A stretch of 64,000 nucleotides of DNA from Cornus controversa (lineage: Eukaryota; Streptophyta; Magnoliopsida; Cornales; Cornaceae): contig CM048849.1 in assembly GCA_026545225.1 (NCBI GenBank), positions 28,964,336-29,028,335 on the forward strand, in the 5' to 3' direction. Each line of letters begins with the position of its first letter. Within the stretch, counting starts at the first letter, position 1. Positions 55,670-64,000 of the stretch are shown here, piece by piece. Below the pieces are notes generated by a model. That model was not told the DNA's origin and ran no database searches. It was given only the letters and a program-made list of their open reading frames with translations. Position numbers and translations under genes: made by a program.

Positions 55670-56195
55670 ACATTTCAGCAATCTAATAGTTCAAGCAGCA
55701 TTAACAATTCAATAAACTAATAGTTCAAGGAGCAATAACAATTTAGCAAAATAATAAGTAAGGAGCAATAACAATCCAAAATTTTAGCATTATAAAATTC
55801 AGGCAGCAAGCAACATTATAATTTCAGCAATAAGGAATTCAAGGCAGCAATACAGAAATATCAGCAATTCAATTTTCAGCACAACATGAATTTCAAGGCA
55901 GCAACTTTTTTATTTCAGCAAAATAGAATTTCAAGGCAGCAATGCTTATAAACTCAGCAAATCAACTTCAGCAAAATAGAGTTTAGACAAGGATAATTTC
56001 AGCAGTTTAACTTCAGCAACATATAAATTCTGACAGCAATGTTAAATTTCAGCAACATATATAAAACTGGCAGCAATTGCATGTTTCAGCAACATGAAAA
56101 TTTTGGCAGCAATGTTAAATTTCAGCAACATATAAATTCTGACAGCAATTTAATGTTTTAGCAACATGAAAATTCTGGCAGCAAGATGTATTAGA
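55670..56195. repeat. Degenerate minisatellite rich in TTTCAGCAA and GGCAGCAA
   Basis: More than a dozen units of about 30-40 bp follow the pattern TTTCAGCAACATATAAATTC then TGRCAGCAATGTTAA. The rightmost units (about 56010-56180) are the most alike. No reading frame is kept, so it is not coding. Confidence 0.85.
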
Positions 56196-57960
56196 TTTGA
56201 GGTATGGGAACTTAAAATGAGAAGCATGCCAGACCTTTACTAAATGCAGCTATAACATGACTTAACATGTATAATGATATATGCTCAATCCATTAAAACA
56301 TTATATAGATCACTGCATAATTGACAGGAACATGAGTATATATGACAGCAACAATAACAACTCTAAATCAGAGTTTTAGTACATCAATTTTGGGGAAATA
56401 GCTTGCATTCACAGAAGTAACACAAATTTGAGTTGATTAAACTTAAAATGATATGCTCAAACAGAATGGAGCTTTATTAATTAACCAAATAATCATTTTA
56501 TGTCAGCTTTAAGGGTCAGATTAACATAAACCCTTGAATACAACTTGTATTGTCAAAACACAGCTTGCAAAAAAAAAAACATAAATTGGGTCCAAGAGGT
56601 AGATTATTATATACTAGTATAGTTAAGGAACACAATTTTTTTTTTCCATGGGCACAGGTTAACCGTGACCTTTATCTTTTTAAAAACTAAAAAGTAATTT
56701 AGACCAAAAGTTCCTTTCACATGAAGTAGCAGTTTTCAGTTTCTAATTCTTACTTTTTTTTTTCATTCTTTTCTTCCAAATAGCTTTGCCCTAAACCTTT
56801 TCCTGGTACTCATTTCCATGTTTATGGTGCCCTTGTGTCAGCACATTCTGGACAAACTACATTTTTTTCAGCCTTCTGTTAAGTGTGAAACAATTAGTCA
56901 CTTGTAAAAGTTGTGAGCAAAGCAACCAAACAGCTAATTAGGTTTATTTGACCAATAAGGTACTGCTAGACTACATTTTTTTACTCTGAAATTTTTTAGA
57001 TACATTTAATTTAGTACTGTAAGAACTAAGAATGATTCTTGTTTACATATAACCAAAAAAAAGAAAAAAAAAGAAGAGAAATTCAAAATATTATTTGGGT
57101 AATAGTTTTTTGAAAATTGTTATAAAAAATTCTGTCATTTCAAATCACATTTTTTTTATTGGTTTATTTATTTTTGAAAAAATTTAAAAACATATATAAT
57201 AATTTGAAAATTCTTTTAAAAATTCCTAAAAGAGAGAGTTAAAAAAGATATTCAATTTGAGGAAATACTGTTTTAAGAGAATGGAACCAAATGACTCTTA
57301 TTAGTACATGAACACAAGTTTGTTCAATTCCTTTTAACAAATCAAAATCAACTTATCATTAGAAACCAATTCTTCACTAATAAACCACCAACAACCAATA
57401 TTCTCTCCAAGTCCAAGTAGGGGACACCAATAGCTAGGCAAACAATTATTAATGTAAAGGTTAAATACTTGAATTAATTTCTTGGTATAGTCTATGGGCT
57501 ACTGGTTTCATCACCACATGAAGCCTATAAGGCTATAAATATGATTCAACATGCTCAAATGATGCACTTTATATGCTATGGACTCTCAAGTATGTTAATA
57601 TTTTATTAGTAAATAATTTTTAGTATGTTATTTCCAAATCAACGACAATAAAAGAAGACAAATAAATTTCAATTAAATTTTCTGATCATGAAAAAAATTG
57701 TTCTACCTTACATAGCCTGTCCAAAATTAAATTGGAGCACATTAGAGAGAATAAATAACACAAGTTTAGTAATCAAATATACCATTCAAGAAATCAACAA
57801 GTATCAATTTTTCAACAAATCATCATTGAACATGTAATATTGAACGACATCCATATATATACAGACAAATATATATATACACACACATATATATATGTAA
57901 ACAAACACTAGAGCAAGAGAAAGGAGAGAGAACAGAGCGTATGCTTACAGTTGAGCTTGG
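56196..57960. other. Intergenic DNA
   Basis: AT-rich, no gene recognised. A TATATATACACACACATATATA microsatellite lies at about 57855-57900. Confidence 0.5.
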
Positions 57961-57964
57961 TCTA

Positions 57965-58320
57965 CTTCAAAGATTTGAGTCTGAAATACCTCGATTTGTC
58001 CTCCTTTTTCAGAATGAAATTATAGATAGTCGAACACAAAGAAGTGAAATTGAATAGCGATGAGAGTGAAAGGAGAGAGAACATAACCTTTTTCCAAGAT
58101 TTGCATTTGAAACGCCTCGATCGGTCGTCCTTCAACACAAAACTTCAAAATTAGTTTCAAAGAGAGTCGAACATAGAGGTGAAGTCGAATAGAGATGAGT
58201 AACACTCAAAAACAGAATGTATTTTCAAGATTTGCGTCTCAAAAATGCCTCCATCAGTCATTTTCTAACACAAAACTTGGATTTTCCAGAGTCGCCTTTA
58301 GATCAGAATCGACACATAGG
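57965..58320. repeat. Three diverged tandem units of 126-131 bp
   Basis: AGATTTG starts at 57971, 58097 and 58228. Each copy continues with a T-rich/CTGAAA phrase, CCTCGATYNGTC (CCTCCATCAGTC in the third), an AACACAAAACTT-like phrase and AGTCGAACA...GTGAA...GAATAG.GATGAG. Open frames over this region follow the repeat and are not convincing genes. Confidence 0.75.
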
Positions 58321-59983
58321 AGACAGAAAGGAACAGCAGCAAAACCCTATATATACCTGTGTTGCGATTTGGTCATTTGCTTCCTCCGCTACAGTGGTTT
58401 GGGCCAATTTGATTTCGGTTGATTCTAGCGCTACAGTAATGAAACACCCAAAAATACCAATTTGTTGTTTTGGGTTTGGGTCTCTTTTATCAAAATATTA
58501 TAGTACTGTGCAAAACATAACAGGCCTCTACCAAACATGCATTGGGCCTCAAATTGGGTACTGTAACGAGCCTGCAACAGAAACACCCAAAACAAAACAT
58601 ATACCAAACAGGCCCATAATTAGCAATTTTAAATATTTGGAAAAACATTTTGTTACTTCAGTTGAGTTAAAAGAATATTCTTTATTTTGCTAGATCAAGT
58701 TGGTAAACTTTTATAAAAATGACTGTATACATTATAAATGGAGCATTGAATGGATGATTTGCACAATAAAGTTGTTTCAATTTGAAATTGTCGGCTGTGG
58801 TGTCAAATCTCTCATGCTAAGTAAGGTTTGACTAATAGGTGCACTTCTGAAAAAAGAAAAAAAAAAAAGCTACTGCAATTCTCACACTAACTACAATTTA
58901 CAATAAACTCAAGTGTGTTAATCCAGGCATTCATAACTTCTTCACAAGTTCAAAGAATCAAGCTGGAAGCAATTCTGATGTCCATCAAAGTACTCACTCC
59001 GGGAACAAGCACCTTGAATATGCCTCAAATTTTGAAAATTTCCTATGTATTGCTCTTCACGAGAAAATTGATAGAAAAAAATAACATGTAATAAGAAAGA
59101 TTGAAGAAAAAATTTCATGTGGTCGATCTCATATGATCTCATTTATATGAGATTATGGCAAGGATGATGATGATGACAACGACGACGACGAAAGTTTAAA
59201 CATATCGAATATAACCATAAATTAACAATTGTTGTTATGCAATTATCCAAAACAAATAATTATAAGTCTAGATTAGAAGTTTGTTTTTCAAAATCCAGGA
59301 GCTAATAGAGTAGCATGTTTAGTGCTAACAGCACAATAAGCTAGATCATACATATATAATTCCCTTAATGGTTGCCATGTTTTATAATTTGTGCTTGGAA
59401 GGATCAGAACGTCGTTGAATTTGGTATGAGAAAATTCACAAAAGTTGCATGCTACATTTATATAATCGCTGCATCCATTTTCCTAACAATAAAATTCAAA
59501 ATATGAACAAGTATGCTCCGAGTCCATACACATTATATATATATATATTCACACTTAGTGTACACTCAGGTAAGGTAGATTGGATATCTTATTAGTTATT
59601 ATTATATATTAATGAGGAGAATATAAAAACTTGAAAGTACAGCTCCAATTAGCTGTTATTTCAGAAAAAAATTAGCAATTAACAGTTGAGAATTGCAATA
59701 GTTTATATTGACCATATAACTCGGTCAAAGTAAAATGAGAACACATTCCCACGGTAAGGGCGCCCGTGGGCCATGATAGCTCTTTCCTTAAAATAAGATT
59801 TTCGTTAACTATAAGGTTCATCTAAGGTCGATGGCTCTTCTTCTATAGGACAGATGAAGTTAATCAGGTGAAAATACTAATGCAAATATTAGTAACTATT
59901 TGGAAAGCAAGTAAAATTTCTTCAAATAATTTGATGAACATGCCTCAAAATTAATTTAACATGTCATTCATAAGTACCTCCAT
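58321..59983. other. Intergenic DNA
   Basis: No gene. ACCAAACAGGCCCATAAT at about 58603 resembles the end of a common plant mini-transposon; the partner end was not found. A GATGATGATGACAACGACGACGACG trinucleotide tract lies at 59164-59188. Confidence 0.5.
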
Positions 59984-59996
59984 GGAATAAAATGCA

Positions 59997-60379
59997 AGGA
60001 ATAAAGATGTCAATTTACATTCCAATTTAAATATCAAATTTCTGGTTTAATTTTGACAAATCAATTTTTTTGCTAGTTATTACCAAGTCATTGTGCTTGA
60101 GATATTAATTACCGAGGATTGTAACTTAGTGGTATCTCTTATATCGAGTAAATACTGGTTGCACCCGGAGCACCGTGCACCGGGTGCATCCAAGTTGTCT
60201 GTGCGCTACACGCGCAATGGGTCCCACCGCGCGTGCATCGCACAAATGGTCAAGGTGCATTTGCGCCGGGTGCACCCAATATTTTCTCCTCTTCTGTCTT
60301 TCTAAAAGTGTGAGAAATGAGAGTTCAAGTCCTCCTAAGAGTAAATAAGTTAGTTTCTTGTCAAAAAAAAAAAAAAAAA
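59997..60379 (+). mobile_element. SINE-like retroposon with a 13-bp target duplication
   Basis: GGAATAAAATGCA occurs at 59984-59996 and again at 60380-60392, immediately after a poly-A tail of about 15 bases that ends at 60379. Inside, TAACTTAGTGGTA (about 60122) resembles a tRNA-type box A and GTTCAAGTCC (60323-60332) is a good box B. The boxes are pushed apart by an inserted GC-rich element. Target duplication plus poly-A is the mark of LINE-type retroposition. The roughly 120 bp in front of box A is unusual and unexplained. Confidence 0.75.
60156..60278. mobile_element. GC-rich 123-bp mini-transposon inside the retroposon
   Basis: Ends TGGTTGCACCCGG and CCGGGTGCACCCA form a 13-bp terminal inverted repeat with one mismatch. 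The interior is strongly GC-rich (GCGCTACACGCGC, CCCACCGCGCGTGC) in AT-rich surroundings and contains further GTGCACC palindromes. The flanks (AATAC and ATATT) do not make a clear target duplication. Confidence 0.65.
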
Positions 60380-60392
60380 GGAATAAAATGCA

Positions 60393-61144
60393 TATTTAAT
60401 CATTCCAAAGTCAAATTTAGTATCTCTCAATATGCATGTAACTGCACATCTTGCGTGTCTAGATAAACATACCGTATGAAGCCCTGCTAGCAAACTATCC
60501 AAAGCGAGTCTTAAGCCAGAAGATTAAGGGGACCTGTAAACACAAAGCCCAGATCAAACAGTGGCAAGAAAAGCAGTAACATGCGAAGTTAAGAGAATGT
60601 GTGTGTGTGAAGTATATTAGAATGGTGAAGAAAATCGATGGTGGGAAGGACATGGAGGGCATTGTAAGAGAGAGAAGAAGTGAGAGAAGAAGTATACAAA
60701 GTTTCACATATAAAATGAAATTCCCTTGGAGGCAACCCAAATCAGAGCCAAAACACTCTAATTACAAACCCAAATGAGTAAACCCTAATCATCCACCCAC
60801 CAAACCCAAATTTTCCAAAATTCACTATCAACCCATCTAAGAGGCGACCCAAAATTCTGCAATTCCACATTAAGAACTTCTACAATCTATTGTTTCCATC
60901 AAGAGGGCGATCTTTGATTTTGTTTGGTGATTGGTACTGCTTGGAGTCTTGCAGTAGCCTTGCCTTGTGCTCGTCCTGGTGCTCCCTTGGCGGTGGATAG
61001 TCTCTTCTCCAGCCTTAGCTTTCTTGTGTTTTGCCTTGGCATGTTCATCATAATTACCCTGTTTTTTTCCCTTTCTTCACGTTTGTCCCAACGGCTACTC
61101 AATTTCGGTAACAACAAACAGGCTCAAGATATTAACTTGTTAAC

Positions 61145-61197
<53 letters not shown>

Positions 61198-61834
61198 GCT
61201 GCACTGTATGGTCTTCTAACAACTCTCGAAAGGTTACTCTTATGGGCACTTCAAATCTTAGGAGGAGGTCATTGAAGGCTACAATTATTACACTTACCTT
61301 GGTTGCTGCTACTTATGTGATATGAGAGGAATCAAAGAATGTTTTCAATTTCTTACCATGATGTGCAATCTATTCAAAGAGAGATCACATATCTAGTCAA
61401 ACTCAGAGTTTGGTCAATCGGGAAGTTTAGAACATCTCAGGAAACCGACGGTTCATTGAGAACGTTTTATGCAAATATTATGTTATCATGTTCATTGAGA
61501 AGATTGAGGCATTTCATGTGACGGTTCCTATTTAGTAGATGAAGAGTTTGACATTTCAAAATATATTTGCATAGAATATTCTCCTTATGAATTCTTCTAC
61601 AAGAAAATTGTTAAAAATGAGAGTATTTGCATAAAACGTTCTACTTATGTATCATCCAAAAGAGAATATTTGGATAGAACTAAGCTGAAGTTCTGACCTG
61701 TGACCACTACCTCCTTATGAATCTTTCTACAACAAATTGTTAAAAATAAATATACAAATGATCATCATTTAATGAGAGTTCATGTACTAACTGAAATGCC
61801 AAGTCAGCATTCACCAAAGCTCAAAAGACTTTTT
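60393..61834. other. Intergenic DNA
   Basis: No gene is convincingly supported. A plus-strand frame at 60924 begins MVIGTAWSLAVALPCARPGA, is moderately GC-rich and runs into a (TA)n microsatellite (61157-61195); I do not recognise it. Near 61580 and 61710 a 35-bp phrase beginning TCCTTATGAAT is repeated. Confidence 0.45.
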
Positions 61835-61940
61835 GAGAAAGAGAGTACTCAAATTGCTAATCTTGTGTAACTCAGCTGAAATTTCTGAATTAGTACCCGT
61901 TTATGAACCATTCTGCTAGATGCAGTGTTCAAGATGAATA
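61835..61940 (-). other. Conserved NLR 3'-flank block (locus E)
   Basis: GAGTACTCAAATTGCTAAT and TGTAACTCAGCTGAAATTTC then TGAATTAGTA match the flank of the intact NLR at about 43245-43300 and of locus B at 11300-11355. It places E in the same duplication family. Confidence 0.75.
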
Positions 61941-62149
61941 CAATGTAAATGAGCATCAAAATTAATGAGTCAATGTACTTACTTGATTATCATGCCAGCA
62001 TTCACTGGAGCTCAACACAGGCTCACAACTACCCTCGCTCAGAGACCAATTATTCATTGGAGGCAATGCAAGGTGTTAAAAGTGTTGGGGACAAGTTCTG
62101 CAAATAAGGTTGTCCATTAGAATTTCCACCATTTCAAATATCACTAGAG

Positions 62150-63640
62150 ACTCGAACATTTGAAGATATGTCTCCAGCTCCCATTCCGGAGAATTTATTA
62201 TAATGACCTTCAATGAATCATTTCCTATGCCCTCTTGCTCTTTCAGAATTTTCCTGGTAGAATCACTACAACATCATACCTCCATTGTTTGTAGTGTACA
62301 TATATCCCCTATTTTAGGTGGAATCTCCTTGTGTTTACGACAATTACGCAGCACTAGATGTTGAAGGCTTGGAAAATGAATACAGGAGGCGTTCCATTGT
62401 TCAAGATCCATGTAATAAATTCTCAAGTATTTGAGTCTACAAAACCCCCATCACTTGTTTCCCACAGTGACCCAATGCAGGCCTGAAATTCCAGTTTGAG
62501 AACCTCTAGGTTGGGTAACATCCCAAGGACTGACAATTCCTTCCACCCGAGAGTAGGATTCGATAAAGTTAACCTTTTAAGATTTGGGGGGAACTTAGAA
62601 CCTTGGAGATTGAATGTATGGTGATTAGGAACAAACATGTTTGACAACTTCAATGTTTCAAGATAGTTTAGGAAGTGTAGTTAAGGAAATTAAAGGTTAC
62701 CATAGCCATTTGAATCAAAATATCCACAAAATCCTAGCTTCCGAAGATTGGGAGTCCATGCCAGGAAATCCTGGCAGGGCCTCGTAGGAGATATATATAT
62801 TTGAGATGGTTTGTAGGTTATACAATACAAAGGAAAATTCATACTTGGTTGGTGCTGCTTGAATATAATTTTTTCCTGGAATGATTACATGCCTTAATGT
62901 TACGATATTCCATAGCTCATTTGGTATGAATCCTTTAATTTGTGATATGAAAAGAAATTCTAGATTCTGAGGTGCCTACCTTGAAGAGATAAGTATCTCA
63001 GAGGGAATAGCTGAAGTATTTCACTTGGAAAAAAGAGGATAGTGGTGGTTGATAAATCCAAAACCCTAAGTAGGATGAAGGCAAAATAAATGAATGACGT
63101 ACTCTTAGGATGTACCAAACTCTTTTCAGAAGCAAAACACAAGAAAGAGCGAATGTGTGGAGCAAAAGGTGCGGAAGGATTGTATTTAAAAATGTATGAA
63201 TTGACACATAAATGATGATGCTTAAGCTTTCAGCCACTTGCTTCCACCACTCTCGCTTCTTGTCTGTCTTTCAGAGAAGCCCAGCCACTACAACAATTGC
63301 AAGCGGTAATCCTTGACATTTTTTTCTATTTGTTTTCCGATATCTGTCAACTCTGGAGGGCAGCTTTCTTTCCAAAATATATTCTTTTGTAATAGATCCC
63401 AACCTTCATAATCCTTTAGAAAAGGGAGAGATGATGAGGAGGACCATCACGTTTGGCATGCAAAGCGACATAAGTGTGTCGACTAGTGAACAAAATTCTA
63501 CTACCATTGTTGTCATTCGGAAAGTATCTTTTTATATCATCCCAGGCCTCAATGTCCCACATATCATCAAGGATGGTGAGGTATCTCTTACCCTTCAAGC
63601 CTTTGTATAACTCTTCTCCCAACTTTTCATAATAACTTTG
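62150..63640 (-). pseudogene. NLR pseudogene E (no CC or P-loop, internal deletion)
   Basis: Minus-strand copy close to the intact NLR. It starts inside the NB-ARC at GEELYKGLKGKRYLTILDDM (kinase-2, near 63580), followed by GSRILFTSRH (63500) and a GLPL region near 63305 (GLPLAIVVVAGL with a frame change). It then jumps at about 63235 straight to the start of the LRR domain, losing RNBS-D and MHD. LRR sequence includes ILLRVLDLSTTTILFFPSEI (63050) and FPPNLKRLTLSNPTLGWKEL (62560), then LPNLEVLKLEFQACIGSLW and the C-terminus near 62200. Stops and frame changes are scattered. Upstream of 63628 the sequence no longer matches any NLR. Confidence 0.88.
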
Positions 63641-64000
63641 AGAAAATCTACGGATAAAATACTTTTAGTATTTAGGAAAATGAAATTCACAGATCACAAA
63701 GAATCTCTCACACAAACTTTTCAAAAAGTTTGTGAGCGCCATCACATAGTGGTCAGTCCCACAAACTTTTGTGAGTGGATCAGCACCACTCCATATATAA
63801 TGTTCAAACCTCTCCTCTAGTATAAGAAGTAAGGCTTCCTCGGTATCGAAGATATTAATCAATTATTGTGTAAAGAGATACAAATAAGGCTCCATTATAG
63901 ATTAAAAACAATCTTAATCATGAACTCTAAATGACTTCTTTAATCAAATAAACTAATTATTAACGATCGTAACCATTTCTTCTACCTCCCAAAAGTTTGA
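63641..64000. other. Flank of NLR pseudogene E
   Basis: A minus-strand frame (63665-63862, MINIFDTEEALLLILEERFE) and its surroundings are not NLR-like; AGTTTGTGAGCGCCATCACAT and GTGAGTGGATCAGCACC could belong to an inserted element. No identity can be assigned. Confidence 0.4.

Noticed and set aside
55670-56195. CRISPR-like array
   Set aside because: The units are degenerate, spacers are not unique, and the genome is a plant; it is a minisatellite.
58217-58693. 158-aa plus-strand frame (MYFQDLRLKNASISHF)
   Set aside because: Covers the third unit of a tandem repeat and a mini-transposon-like end; composition and repeats argue against a gene.

Overview
This 64-kb window is nuclear DNA of a flowering plant, probably an asterid eudicot. 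It is AT-rich and contains plant-specific LTR retrotransposons, a CACTA transposon with the CACTACAAGAA terminus, and several copies of an R1/late-blight-type CC-NB-ARC-LRR (NLR) immune receptor gene. The species cannot be named from sequence alone. No tRNA, rRNA or CRISPR array was seen. The only intact, long host-type gene found is one NLR at 43457-46621 on the minus strand; everything else recognisable is a broken gene or a mobile element.

Layout. 1-9600: a decayed hAT transposase (975-2165), long LTR-type repeats (2170-7440), then NLR pseudogene A (7445-9592), whose LRR end is cut off by repeat sequence. 9600-39700: an NLR (locus B) that appears to have been blown apart. Its CC/NB-ARC half lies at 37729-38900, a piece of its LRR at 13095-13355 and its conserved 3' flank at 11045-11375, all on the minus strand and in the right order. 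About 24 kb of nested insertions separates the halves: a Ty1/copia-like LTR, a Tat-like Ty3/gypsy element inside it, an Athila-like Ty3/gypsy element (15365-32176) inside that, and a 6,521-bp CACTA transposon (21896-28416) inside the Athila third ORF. A broken inverted LTR junction, another solo-LTR-like repeat and two TRIM miniature retrotransposons in opposite orientation lie between 32177 and 36208.

39700-50100: the intact NLR D with a 3' flank shared by the other copies, a C-terminal fragment of yet another NLR just beyond it (42533-42725), and an RNase H-like fragment. The N-terminal CC domain of D is duplicated in tandem, and the second copy still carries a mutated version of the ancestral start codon and GA-rich leader. 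50100-54750: a Ty1/copia element (minus strand) with a complete polyprotein frame broken only by two TGA codons. 54750-61800: non-coding DNA with minisatellites, and a SINE-like retroposon with a 13-bp target-site duplication that has itself been hit by a GC-rich mini-transposon. 61840-63640: NLR pseudogene E, lacking CC and P-loop and deleted internally.

Together the NLR pieces describe a same-strand tandem cluster that has been expanded, pruned and scattered by transposons. No new enzymatic or defence system was found. The most unusual items are the tandem-CC receptor with its fossil start codon, the exploded NLR with its layered nest, and the CACTA insertion whose removal restores the reading-frame phase of the Athila third ORF.
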